Positions 1 to 9,729 of a stretch of DNA of 20,344 nt are shown piece by piece. The stretch lies in the NCBI GenBank assembly GCA_026260175.1, contig JAKCWW010010113.1, positions 2,010 to 22,353 on the forward strand, read 5' to 3'. How positions within the stretch are numbered: position 1 is the stretch's first letter; every line of letters begins with the position of its first letter. The stretch is from Reticulitermes lucifugus. Lineage: Eukaryota; Arthropoda; Insecta; Blattodea; Rhinotermitidae. Position numbers and translations under genes: made by a program. The notes under the pieces were generated by a model. It ran no database searches and was not told where the DNA came from. It worked only from the letters and a program-made list of their open reading frames with translations.

Positions 1-775
1 ATTATTATTGTAGACTTCAGAATTACTCTTGAATAGGTGGATGTTATTGGCTACAAACAATAGTATAGATAATAAGCATTGTGATGGAAGGGGTAGTATT
101 TTGAGTTCTTTAAAATAATCTCTACATGAATCTCTGTTACTAATACCAGTGATAATCCTTATGGCCTTCTTTTGAAGGCGGAAAATATTTATAGAGTATG
201 AAGAGCTTCCCCAGAAAATTAAGCCATAGCTCATTAATGAATGAAAATAGGCGTGATATACCATAATTAAAGTGTTGACTGACATAAAAGGTTTAATGGT
301 CCTTATAGCATTACAGGCCCTACTTAATTTAGTAGTTTAGTGGTCGAGATGGGTGTTCCAAGATAAAGTATTTTGTATGGTTATGCCTAGGAATTTAGTA
401 TGATGGATATTAGTAATTAAATTGTTGTGGGATCCTATTTGAATATCAAAAAGGGATGCATTTCTGGTTTTAAAGTGAATGGAATGAGTTTTTTTAGGTT
501 TAATGATAATAAATTACTGTTAAACCATCTGAGTAATTGTTTAAAGGACTCAATTACACTTTTTTCGAGATCTTCCGGTCTAGGGGTTGTTATAAGTACA
601 GTGGTGCCGTCAGCAAAGGGAATGGGTATAGAATTATTGACGAAAGTACTCGGTAGATCGTTGATATAAATTAAAAAAAGTGAGGGTCCAAGGATGGATC
701 CCTGAGGGACACCCTTAGAATTTACACCCCAATTGGAATAGTTTATTGCTCTAAACGTTCACTTCAAGTTTTACA
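1..775 (-). mobile_element. Degenerate non-LTR retrotransposon (reverse transcriptase, C-terminal part)
   Basis: Read on the minus strand, this encodes the core and thumb of a LINE reverse transcriptase of the jockey/CR1-like type. Near 684-714 the frame gives GVPQGSILGP followed by LFLIYINDLP. The catalytic box at 606-617 reads FADG where active enzymes have [Y/F]ADD. Further on come LNLKK, KFLGITIQ, and a region resembling the post-thumb CYAVR/YFAYFHS/IFRLQKKAIRII block. The copy is dead: it has a frameshift near the T-run at 489-495, an in-frame stop at 337-339, and the second catalytic Asp replaced by Gly. It runs off the left edge, so its 3' end is not seen. The upstream limit near 775 is approximate. 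Confidence 0.85.
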
Positions 776-2305
776 AGGAAGAAATTGCACATGTTTTGTA
801 CACAGAATGTGATCACTTTTGCCTTCCAGTAATTATTTCTTCATTAAATAGGGTCTGTAGAAGCTCTTTTGTGTTTTATATGGTATATGATGGTGCATTG
901 TTGTGCTGGAAATACAGTCACTTGTTTAGAGAGGACTTCAAAATTAAGGTTTTTCATTGCACAAGTTTTCCTTGTTGGCTCATGGTGTGGATGATGGTAG
1001 TTTTGGCTGTAGTACATGTCCTAAAGTGTTATTTCCTGCCTGTATGACTGCCAGTGTGGCTGCTTATATGCCTCATATGTCAGCAAGAAAGCCATAATGC
1101 CTAAACAGAACTACTCACTATGTTTCAAAGTCTTTTGCAGTTCTTAACTATCTGGTTCAGTAGGTGGATTATTTCCTGTCTCATTGATGTTGTCCCACAG
1201 GATTTAGCGTGGACATTGAGAAGAATTAAGAAACAAAGACCGTCTATGCCATACCCTGTCAGCTAGATCTAAGTATTAGCTCAGTTTGTAGCTCTATGTA
1301 CACACCAACAGACTATTTACTGTCATAAAATTTCTGTCATACATTGTACTCTCACAGTCTGGTATTTGTGAATATTCGAGGGGTGTAGAGTGTTGTGGAG
1401 AAAGGTTAGGCAGGCAAGTAGCTGTGTCACTATTGACAAGGTGGAAGAATATGTGCTGTTTGTTCATAAACCATCTTGCATGGGTGCAGTCGAGTTAGAA
1501 TGATACCTGTGTTGTTTCTAATATAACATAAATGTACATTATATGGATTTCAGTACATTTGCTACAGATTTGTGCGTGTGTGTTCTTGTGTGTGTGTGTG
1601 TGTCATTTATGTAGTGCAGCAGTAATATGCTGTATTCTGTATTATGGCCAACTGAAAGTGAGTTCAGCAGTTCACAGTAATGGTAGCGAAATAATGGCTG
1701 TTATCATTACAGGGAAATCTGACAAGGACAGAATCAGAGACATTTCCTATGACTAAGTAAATCAGTGGAAAGAGTAGCCACATATAATGGAGTTTGGGTA
1801 CAGTACTATAAAGAAATGAACAAAATACACAAATGGAGAATGTGAAACAGTCAAGATAGCTATCTGAAATCATCAGGACAAAAAAAAAACAGTTTCTGGT
1901 AGTATTGTACACATGGGTTATTTTTAAAGTGTGTCATTAAGTACACAACACAAAATTTCTACATACCAGAATATCTTGTTGCAATTTTTGTCCTAATTAT
2001 TAAGAAGAAAATTTATTGTTGTTTGTTTTAAATAGATGTGAAGCCTTTGTTTGATGAAGAAAATTAGTTTATGGGAAGTGACACTGTGTGGTCTAGTAGA
2101 ACTTATATTTTGGAGGATTCCGCTACCCGCTGTTTTCTTCGTCAGGTGATCATTCTACTGTGAGGATTGAGGCAACAAGTTCCTCTCAAGCATTGGTACT
2201 TATCTATCAAACTACTTGGTATCACATCCCAGAAGACAGTAATCTTCATAGTCACTGCTGTGAGAACCTGAAATCTCATGTCTTTATTTCTTGTTAATTT
2301 TACAG
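776..2305. other. Upstream flank / probable 5' intron of Nup35; no coding gene seen
   Basis: No conserved protein is recognisable on either strand. The short open frames here have no familiar motifs. The stretch ends in a good 3' splice site (pyrimidine-rich, ending TTTTACAG at 2298-2305), so at least one transcribed upstream exon of Nup35 must exist. A 5'-UTR exon could end at a GTGAGG donor at 2160 or a GTGATC donor at 2145, but neither can be confirmed from sequence alone. Confidence 0.5.
1571..1603. repeat. Imperfect (TG)n microsatellite
   Basis: An interrupted TG dinucleotide run, with the longest pure block around 1588-1603. It lies in non-coding DNA upstream of Nup35. Confidence 0.9.
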
Positions 2306-2418
2306 AAATGGAGCCAATGACACTTGGTTCACCAGTACGCAGTTCAGCTAGCCCTGTCAGTCCAGGATTTACATCACCTTATCTCCCAGAATTTCTTATG
2401 GGTGAATCTACTCCTGGA
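2306..2418 (+). CDS. Nup35: Nup35 first recognised coding exon
   Basis: The exon runs from acceptor TTTTACAG to donor GTAAGT at 2419. The ATG at 2308 opens 37 codons, MEPMTLGSP through GESTPG, ending in phase 0. The PYLPEFLMGE segment matches the conserved FLPGFLMGD motif of animal Nup35. The two bases before the ATG belong to the 5' UTR if this is the true start. Confidence 0.9.
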
Positions 2419-5400
2419 GTAAGTTGGAAAGTAAACTAGTTTTTGAGGAGCATACATATGTTTTCTTTAAAGTATGGAATAATTTTGTGTATGATATACA
2501 AATTACAACTGCTGTTAACACATGCTGCTGTGAACTGTTAATTTTCCATTGGGAAATAAAGAATGTTTTCATTTCAAACATATTCACTTGTGTGTACTGG
2601 ATACGGTGTGGTGTACTTAAAGATCTGATTGCTTCCCAGATTACTGTTTATCTACCAGCTGACTTTCAAAACATGCTGAACATATCTTTTGAGTTATGTA
2701 TGTGTCCTGTCCCAGTTTATTATCTTAAATGGAAGATAAATTTTGTTAAATAGCTGAAATGAAATAGTTCTCATTGGATGTTTGTAAGTAAAAGAGAACT
2801 GACTGTCTTGTAGAATGACTTGCAATACAGTGTGTCTCCATCAGGTTGCATTCGTATTGAACAGATTTTTTTGTTTTCTTTTGTATTTACTAAAATTCAG
2901 AATTCAGTCTGTGACTGTAGAACATCTATCCAAGAAGGAATAAGAACATGAATGTCATGAGGACATTTTTGATCAATCATATTTATTTACAAGGAAAAGA
3001 AGTATATCTACACATGTAGTTTCCAGTCTTGTAAAATGCTTTGAAGGTGAAACATGCAGGGAAGAAGACAGACTGACCTCCCCATTCTGCATTCTTATTA
3101 GGCATTCAGTGCAAAGATTGAATTAAAAATCTTGTTATAATGATTTTTATGTTGATGTTGCAGTCTGCCAATGCTCAGAATACAACTGGAACCCCAAGAA
3201 AAGTTTCAAAACATGTGTCCTTCAGTTCATTACCTACAGTGAGAAGCTCTACCCCAGATCCGACAGAATCTCACATGTCTAGGTAATTTTTTTTTTCACT
3301 AAGTTTGTGAAAACTAGACTGTATTTTGCACTTAAGAATATCAGTTACATTATGCTGGTTTGATTAGTGCCATCTCATTACAAACCCCTATTGGGTCACG
3401 CCTTAGGTGTCTAACCATAAGTCACATTTTTCGTGGAGTTTGGAAAGAACTTACAACTTACCTTTAAGTACTTTCATTCCTAGAGACAAACTCAGGAGAA
3501 TTAAGAATTAACAACTGTACAGTTTGTTGGTATGTTCCTGTGCATGTTGTCCACTGTTACAGTGTGGATATGTGTCAGAAGTGTCTGATATCACTTCATA
3601 ATTTGACATTGTTGCCATGTTTGTGATTTTTAACACACAAGAATAATTATTTTTGTCACACCCGTTTGAGTGGATAGCTACTCACCTTTCACCAGAGGAT
3701 GGGAACAGATCCAGTTATTGCACTGCTGTGTTTGTTTTCCAATAAGAGATGATGGACAAAGTCCAGGAACCTAGTAATCCTAAGCATGATATGTTGTAAC
3801 AGTCCAATCTAGGACTTGAAGTCCGGACTGGCCTTCATGAGGTGTGAGGCAAACTAGGTGATTGACATAACCCTGGTTTGTATACAGATTGAATTAACTT
3901 TCATTGGTTTAGAAATTTTGTGTTGTGCATCATTCAGAACTTTGGCGGAAAGGCTGCCTTGCTTTGCAGTATAGCAGCTGACCCCTGACGCCATGGTGTA
4001 TTGTCTACACCAATTTTTGGTGTAGACAAGACAGTGGGATGAAGGCTAGCGTAATTATCCCCATCTGCCGAAAGTATGGAGGAAACACAAGAGTTGTTCA
4101 TCACTTGGCACCAACAGAATTCATACAGGAAAGCCTGCAACTTTCTGTCACCTCAACAGTGAAAATTTGGTTACTATGACAGCTTATACGAATTGAAATT
4201 AGCATGCGTACGGGCGCATGAAAAGTACTGTTTCTAGATGCAGGGGAATCAAGTACACTGTTCTCTGAGCCAGCAGACTCAGTGTTGGCATTTAGTGTTG
4301 TATTAGTAAAATTTGGTGTGCAGAGTTAAAAATGGGGAACACAATATGTGCAGTGATCAACTGTGAAGTGCAAAATTTAATTCAGCAATTTGAAATTAGG
4401 CATCAATTAAATTACAGTTATGTTTGAGACCCAAGCTGACCTGCACACATCAAACTCATGTCTGCCCAAACAATAATTGTGATACTTGTGATGATGATGA
4501 TGATGATAACTATTGAAATTTCCTGTAAGTTGTTATCATCTACTGGTCATAACAGAAATGGCCTGTAACTTACAGGCATCATACAAATACTGGTGGAAAA
4601 CACACACACACAAATACTGTACAGGAGAACTGGAAAGAAAATACGTAATGTTAAGTCGCTTTGTCTACTATATTACTAGTGTTTTTGAACCATTTTAAAG
4701 CCCATACACAACCATGTAGTGTCAGATTTTGACATGGGCCCCATCATTTTGCACACATTTCTGTACCTGGAAGACACAGACTCAACAACAGTGGCAAAGT
4801 ATCTCACATTTGTTGCGCCAGTTCATCTTATGTTCACGGTTTTGATCGGTAGACTTCCTCTTTCACCCATTTGACCCAACCCCACAAAAACGAATCGCAT
4901 GGAGTAAGATCGGGACTTCCCAGGGGCCATTCTGTTGGTCCTCGATTACCCGGTCCACCAACCAGGAAAATGGTTGTCAAGCCATGCATGAACAGGAAGT
5001 GCAAAATGTGGTGGTGCTCCATCTTACATGAAGTGCAGTTCTTCATAATTGTCCCATTGAGGAACATTGGGTAACACGAAACTGTCAAGCATTTATTTAC
5101 TTTACTACCATCCTGTATATATGCAAAATAAACTTAAGGAACCATGGAGTTCAGAGAGTAGTGGTGATTTCTGCTTTCATATTTTTATGTTGGATTTCCT
5201 TTAACTTGTATTTATATAGCTTTGTTGCAATATAATATTATTTTCCTTACATATATAAAATACACACAGGGGAGCCCAGCTGATGCTGAATACACCACAC
5301 ACTGTATCAGACAAGAGTGGTGGCCCGCCAACAAGAGGTCTGTTTGACACCTTAACATCTCCAGCTCAGTTCCACACTCCAACTAGTAACCCTGATTCAT

Positions 5401-8400
5401 CCTTCCAGCATATGTAAGTCTATAACTTCTTCATTATATGCAAGTGTAGGCAAACTGTTGTTACAACAAAGATTTGGGAATTGTTACAATGTATTAATTG
5501 AAATTAAGTTAACATAATTTAAGACATTAAAATTACTTTCAATTAGCAAAATAAAGAACCAAAACATGTCTTTTGTAATGTCAGAAGTGGACATTGGCCA
5601 AATAACATCTGAATTACATGCATCTTTTAGACTTCACACGGACATTATTGCACTTCATTTTACCATTCATGGATACACAGGAACTTCTGTTTCTTCTTTT
5701 CTTTTCTCATAGGTGCAGATAAATTACAGGTGCTGTGATTGTGCAGTGTTCAACACCTCTGGTAGAACTACACATTTAACATGAAAATAAGCGGCTTCAT
5801 TATTTGCGGTTGTATAATACTTGTAAAGCACCTATTCTATCTTTTGTGCAATTCTGGCTACCAGTAACACTGCCCAAACTGTGGGACCAAATTTATTATC
5901 CAATTTGAAGCCAATTCTTTTCTTGTTTCTTTCTATTTTCCCCCCTTATTTTCTTTTTTCATCTTTCTTTCTTTTAACTTTCTTAACTGTTGTCAAAATC
6001 ATCTTGGTGCAGTTGAGTTGTGTGGTAGTGTTCTTCCATAAGACTAACAGTTTTTTGTAAGTGCATTGCATGGGTTTGTTAATTTAACCAGCTGGTACAA
6101 ATTCAGTTTGCATATTTTTTTTTCTTTTTGTGGAGTTCCCTTCTCATTTAACCATCATGTCATGAAAGTTTCTTGGAATTTGATGTAGCATCTTTTTTAA
6201 GGACTCTCTAGTTAGTATTCACAAAGGTGTGGAATCAGCCCTAGATTATTTCACTTGCAAATAATTATGAAAATTATTTTCTGTTTTCAGAAATAGCCTT
6301 TCAGAGACATCACACTGTGAAATAGATGAAGCTCGCAACACTTGGGTGACTATATTTGGTTTCCCACCTTCTGCAGCATCATTTATTCTGTCTCAGTTTT
6401 CCCATTATGGCAGCATATTGGAAAAGAGAATGCCAGCTAAAGGAAACTGGATGCATGTACACTACCAAACCAAGCTTGAATGTCGAAAAGCTCTTAGTAA
6501 CAATGGAAAAGTGTTTGGTGGAACAATCATGATAGGTGTGATGTTATGTAAAGATCAGGTAATCAAAATTATAAGTTGGTTATGCATAAGTGTATGAAAC
6601 TAGTACAGTAGGCCCTCAATTTAACGGACTAATTGGGGGTAGGGGTGTCTGCTATTGCCGAAAGTCCGTTAAATCGAATGTATTTTAAAAACAGATATTA
6701 ATAACGAACTTACAATGTACAAGATGTATTAAAATATTATAATGTATAAGTATGAATAAAATATTATTATTATGTACATTGAGTAATTTATACATGCCAC
6801 TAAAACATCTGTTAAAAATATAAAAATAAATTTACTACAGGAACCAAACTTTAATAAAAAAAAAAAGGGTTTAAATTTTTCCTTTAGGACAGAAATTTTT
6901 TGTCCGTTAAATCGAGGGCCTACTGTATTTTGTTATTTTGGGAAGCTGGTAATTTTTGTTTTCTGATTGGGAGATGAAGGTTTATGATAGTTTTGTCAGT
7001 GTAATGATGGTGCTACAGGCTGGACAACAGAAGATTTTTCTGTTCTGCAAAGCATCCAAACTGGCTCTGGGTCCCCATCCAGCCTTCTATTCAATGGGTA
7101 CTGGGGCTCTCTCGCCAAGGGTAAAGTAGCTAGGGTGTGAAGCTGACCACTCCCTTCCATTTAGTGCCAAAGTTAAGAATGAGTGGAGCTATACGTCCAC
7201 TCCCCCATATTATGCATGATGTGTACTGGGACTTCACCCTTACCTTTCAGGTTTACCATGTTAATGTATTTTTGTGTGAAACTGCAATTGCGTGTGATTT
7301 AGTGTACTCAGGAATATAAAATTAATGTTTTATGTTAAGACATGATTTATAAGAAACACCCAGATAATCTGTACAAAAATGGTTTTCCATTTTTTCAGTA
7401 TAAGTATATATTAGTTTATATATATAGAGAGGGGTCTGATCAAAAAATGTCAGAATCGAATCAGAATCAGACTAAATCACACTGCAGGGATGTGGCTGTG
7501 ATGAACATACTGCTGCAAGTATGGAGTGTTTATATGTGTTAGTCTTTGCTTTAGTTTTTCATGGTCAGCATTTGAAGACAGTGTGTTTTTGATAACTGTC
7601 TGTTTAACACTGTCAGAATAGGATTTTATGTGCATCACTGGGCTGTGAAGTACTGAAGGAAGAAAACATTTCATACTAATTATGTGTTCCTCTTTCTTTA
7701 AACAGGAGATTTTAAATGACATTCGAAACAAAGAAAATGTTCCATACCAGAGAATGTCATTTGTGGAGTCTGCTAGTGGCACTTCTGGTGCTAGAGGCAT
7801 GCCAAACCAATCATCATCTTCACCTGCTTCCTTTATTGGAACACCTAATCGGTTTAATACATCCAATTTATCATATTCTGGAACTCCAAACAAGACACTT
7901 GCTAATGTCCGACCACTAGGGCAGGCCTATAGAATGGCTCAGGCAGACAGTGAGGTAATGAATGAAGTACAAATATTTCATAAAATCACACATTAGCAGA
8001 CTTTCACACTGCCTTAGTAAATTTAATTCTTAAGTCTGTTCTGCTGGTAAGTGTGTGGTAATCTGTGTCTGTAATGTTATAAATTTGACCCATGTTTTAA
8101 ATTGTATCAGATACTGATGTGTTGGGCTAAAAGGTATAAAAATTGATGTATTTCTTTTGTTCTTATAAATTAATTCCATGTCCTCCCATTATGTTCTGTG
8201 ATGTAAGGCAGTGATTGTGCTATGAATTAACAGAAGCTGTGAAAAGGAATATACTTAAATAGTATGTATTATGCTGGAAGTCAGTGTGAATTTCTACGTT
8301 CAATAAGGAACAGTAAGTTAAAGCTGCTGACCAAAAGAGCGTGGAACTTTTACATTGTCATGTAAATAATCTCTGCACATGTCACATACACATTCACAGT

Positions 8401-9363
8401 GCATCACTTCACAAACTTATTTACTGTGGCTTGTGTCTCCCCACAGTATTTCCTTTTAAAGCATTATCCACCCCACAGGCTAGGAAGTGTAAGCAGTAGC
8501 CTCTCTATTCAAGCTGTGACATCACCCCATGGTACAGCCTGTTGTAAATAATAGAGCTGTTTGAATCTACAAATACAAAAGCACTGCGAGTGGTAATAAG
8601 GAAAGAGAAATTACTTACTCTCAATTTAATTGTAATTTTAATGTTTAAATGACAGATTTGTTACACAGAAATGACCGATTTGTTACAGTTCACAATAAAT
8701 GTTTGAAAATCCTCTCTGTCAACCTCAGTGCACTTTGCAACTCAGACGAACAACATGCGATATTCACACGAGTTTCGAAGTGCATTGAGGTTGACGGTGG
8801 GATTTTCGAGAACTGTAACAAGTTTATCACTTAAACATTAAATTAAAATTAAATTAACAGTAAGTAATTTCTCTTTCTTAACATTCACAATGCTTTTGTA
8901 TTTGTATATTCAAACAGCTCTACCTTGGCAACCATTCAGAATTAGACAGATGTTCATATGAATTTTTTTCTCACAATGACTGATACTGTCACCTCCCAAA
9001 ATATTGATCTTTCCTCCTAAATCACCCTATATGTCTGCTGCTCTTGTCTTCACAGTGTGGTATGGAATTAAAACACAGGGACAGTGTTACCTTATCCTTT
9101 TGCATATATTACAGCACTTGGCTGTATTAGACAGGGACAGCATGTACAACCCTCCTAGAAAGCCATTCGCTTATTTTGTCATATATAGTGTATCTGTGAA
9201 TGGTACCTACTAGTAGCCAGTTTTTAACAATAGTGCATTTATTTCTTTTAAGTTAGATTATTCTGCTGGACTTATTCATTTTCAGGTGTCTGCACAAACA
9301 AATATTCCACAAAGGAGTACTAGCATGGTTTCTAAGGCAATGGAATATGTTTTTGGTTGGTGA
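2308..9363 (+). CDS. Nup35: Nucleoporin Nup35/Nup53 (MPPN-domain protein), six coding exons
   Basis: This is the gene for the Nup35 (Nup53, MP44) inner-ring nucleoporin, which links the nuclear pore to the pore membrane and to Nup155, Nup93 and Ndc1. Coding segments are 2308-2418, 3164-3282, 5270-5413, 6291-6558, 7706-7954 and 9286-9363. Every intron is GT-AG and the phases join without a stop, giving 322 residues (human protein about 326). The N-terminus, MEPMTLGSP, aligns with the conserved EPMMLGSP stretch of animal homologues and is followed by a low-complexity Ser/Pro linker. The MPPN (RRM-like dimerisation) domain spans about residues 141-214, with NTWVTIFGF and GNWMHVHYQ as hallmarks. 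The protein ends in an amphipathic helix, SMVSKAMEYVFGW, known in the family to bind membrane. The ATG at 2308 lies 2 nt inside its exon. A further upstream coding exon is possible but not required. Confidence 0.95.
2419..3163 (+). other. Nup35 intron 1
   Basis: GT-AG intron of 745 bp. The 109-residue open frame at 2424-2753 has no recognisable motif and lies wholly inside the intron, so I treat it as chance. Confidence 0.85.
3164..3282 (+). CDS. Nup35: Nup35 coding exon 2
   Basis: Acceptor GTTGCAG, donor GTAATT. It encodes residues 38-76 plus two bases of codon 77 (Arg). The product is a Ser/Thr/Pro-rich disordered linker with KHVSFSSLPTVRSSTPDP, typical of the poorly conserved region before the MPPN domain. 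Confidence 0.88.
4001..4029. repeat. Perfect 11-bp inverted repeat with 7-nt loop
   Basis: TTGTCTACACC at 4001-4011 and its exact reverse complement at 4019-4029, separated by AATTTTT. No function is assigned. It may mark the centre or end of an unrecognised foldback element. Confidence 0.9.
4490..4508. repeat. (GAT)n microsatellite
   Basis: Six tandem GAT/ATG triplets in intron 2 of Nup35. Confidence 0.9.
4690..5115 (-). mobile_element. Decayed Tc1/mariner-like DDE transposase fragment
   Basis: Read on the minus strand, one frame gives DGAPPHFALPVHAWLDNHFP starting at 5023, a degenerate form of the QQDGAPPH catalytic-Asp block. After a frameshift near 4955 another frame continues NRGPTEWPLGSPDLTPCD and then FLWGW and KEEVYRSKP. 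These blocks are typical of insect mariner/Tc-related transposases, with the final catalytic Asp in TPCD. The last part, QKCVQNDGAHVKI, resembles the usual C-terminus. The N-terminal DNA-binding half is absent and stops are present, so the copy is inactive. Limits are approximate, although a short CATCCTGTAT stretch near 5110 may be a terminal repeat. Confidence 0.75.
5270..5413 (+). CDS. Nup35: Nup35 coding exon 3
   Basis: Acceptor ACACACAG, donor GTAAGT. It completes Arg77 and encodes residues 78-124. GGPPTRGLFDTLTSPAQF matches the conserved PPVRSIYDDISSP-type motif of the family, which supports the frame. It ends with two bases of codon 125. Confidence 0.9.
5915..5992 (+). repeat. Long polypyrimidine tract in Nup35 intron 3
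   Basis: A nearly pure C/T stretch with few purines on the plus strand, inside intron 3 (5414-6290). It is not adjacent to the 3' splice site, so it is not simply a branch/polypyrimidine signal. The rest of this 877-bp intron shows nothing recognisable. Confidence 0.6.
6291..6558 (+). CDS. Nup35: Nup35 coding exon 4 (MPPN domain)
   Basis: Acceptor TGTTTTCAG, donor GTAATC, phase 0 at the end. It encodes residues 126-214 and contains essentially the whole MPPN domain: TWVTIFGF, SFILSQFSHYG, GNWMHVHYQTKLECRKAL, GKVFGGTIMIGV. This is the most conserved part of the gene and the strongest evidence for the assignment. Confidence 0.96.
6606..6925. mobile_element. Pogo/Tigger-like MITE in Nup35 intron 4
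   Basis: A 320-bp element bounded by 24-bp terminal inverted repeats. The left end starts CAGTAGGCCCTCAATTTAAC and the right end is its reverse complement with one mismatch. Both sides carry a TA target duplication (6604-6605 and 6926-6927). CAGT termini plus TA duplication are typical of Tc1/mariner-pogo elements. An additional inverted copy of the terminal motif, GTCCGTTAAATCGA, lies at 6664-6677, giving the left end a subterminal hairpin. No transposase is encoded. Confidence 0.88.
7082..7250 (+). repeat. SINE-like interspersed repeat, copy 1
   Basis: Shares a common core with 11570-11725 and, in reverse, with 10413-10510. Shared blocks include TACTGGGGC, CTGACCA, TGCCAAAGTTAAGA, a CTATAC-TCCACTCC block, and a 3' end of ACCCTTAC(C). 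The copies are clearly diverged, so this is an old family. I see no RNA polymerase III A/B boxes or coding potential. It lies in intron 4 of Nup35. Limits come from the alignment to copy 2. Confidence 0.7.
7706..7954 (+). CDS. Nup35: Nup35 coding exon 5
   Basis: Acceptor TTTAAACAG, donor GTAATG, phase 0 on both sides. It encodes residues 215-297, a Ser/Thr/Pro-rich linker with repeated GTPN motifs, followed by NVRPLGQAYRMAQADSE. This last part matches the conserved MRPLATAYKAS motif near the end of animal Nup35. Confidence 0.93.
8554..8920. mobile_element. 367-bp foldback MITE in Nup35 intron 5
   Basis: Begins GAGCTGTTTGAAT and ends ATTCAAACAGCTC, flanked on both sides by a TA dinucleotide (8552-8553, 8921-8922). 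Terminal inverted repeats of roughly 65 bp share AAATACAAAAGCA and AGAGAAATTACTTACT. Inner arms continue the palindrome: TTTAATGTTTAAATGA against TCACTTAAACATTAAA, and CTGTCAACCTCA against TGAGGTTGACGG. The element could therefore fold over nearly its full length. It has no coding capacity. The 61-residue open frame inside is a by-product of the arms. Confidence 0.88.
9286..9363 (+). CDS. Nup35: Nup35 terminal coding exon
   Basis: Acceptor CATTTTCAG. It encodes residues 298-322 and the TGA at 9361-9363. The last 12 residues, MVSKAMEYVFGW, are the near-invariant C-terminal amphipathic membrane-binding helix of the family. No AATAAA is evident in the first 180 bases after the stop, so the 3' UTR may run into the MITE at 9554. 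Confidence 0.95.
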   Translation: MSAQTNIPQRSTSMVSKAMEYVFGW

Positions 9364-9553
9364 CATGCTACATGAAGCAGAAACCTTTCTATTAGCTTTA
9401 CTGGACTGTATACCTTTGATGGAATTACACTGCTGTTGGACTGTGCTGTACAACATACTACTATATATTGTTAATATATCATGTTTTTTAAGTACTTTTT
9501 TGACTTATGCACCTTATTGATGTTCTTGACGAGTGGGACGATGGTTTCATGTA

Positions 9554-9727
9554 CAGTAGAACCTGGATAAGAAGTCCCCGCATAAGACGTTTTCCCCTGT
9601 AAGAAGTCTGATTTTTAAAGTCCTGAAATCCTATTGCTTTTAATAAGCTTCCCTCTTAATAAGTCTTCCCGCTTAAGGAGTCCCTAATCCTCTTTTCCTT
9701 GAAAGACTTCTTAACAGGGTTCTACTG
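9554..9727. mobile_element. Short pogo-like MITE downstream of Nup35
   Basis: A 174-bp element starting CAGTAGAACCTGGATAAGAA and ending with the imperfect inverted copy, GACTTCTTAACAGGGTTCTACTG read in two parts (9705-9727). TA duplications flank it (9552-9553, 9728-9729). The interior is made of diverged AATAAG-type repeats. It begins 190 bp after the Nup35 stop and may lie in the 3' UTR. Its terminal sequence differs from that of the 6606-6925 element, so it belongs to a separate family. Confidence 0.85.
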
Positions 9728-9729
9728 TA

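Larger units (their letters stand above)
3283..5269 (+). other. Nup35 intron 2
   Basis: GT-AG intron of 1,987 bp. It contains a perfect 11-bp hairpin (4001-4029), a GAT microsatellite (4490-4508) and a decayed DDE transposase on the opposite strand (about 4690-5115). Nothing else is recognised in 3283-4690. Confidence 0.85.

Noticed and set aside
2424..2753. 109-codon plus-strand open frame
   Set aside because: Lies inside Nup35 intron 1, starts at the splice donor, and shows no conserved motif.
4490..4508. CRISPR-like or regulatory repeat
   Set aside because: A simple GAT microsatellite without spacers, in a eukaryotic intron.
7477..7893. 138-codon minus-strand open frame
   Set aside because: It is antisense to Nup35 exon 5 (7706-7954) and the adjacent intron. 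The plus-strand frame has family motifs and splice sites, while the minus frame has none.
8649..8834. 61-codon open frame
   Set aside because: Falls entirely within the palindromic MITE 8554-8920.
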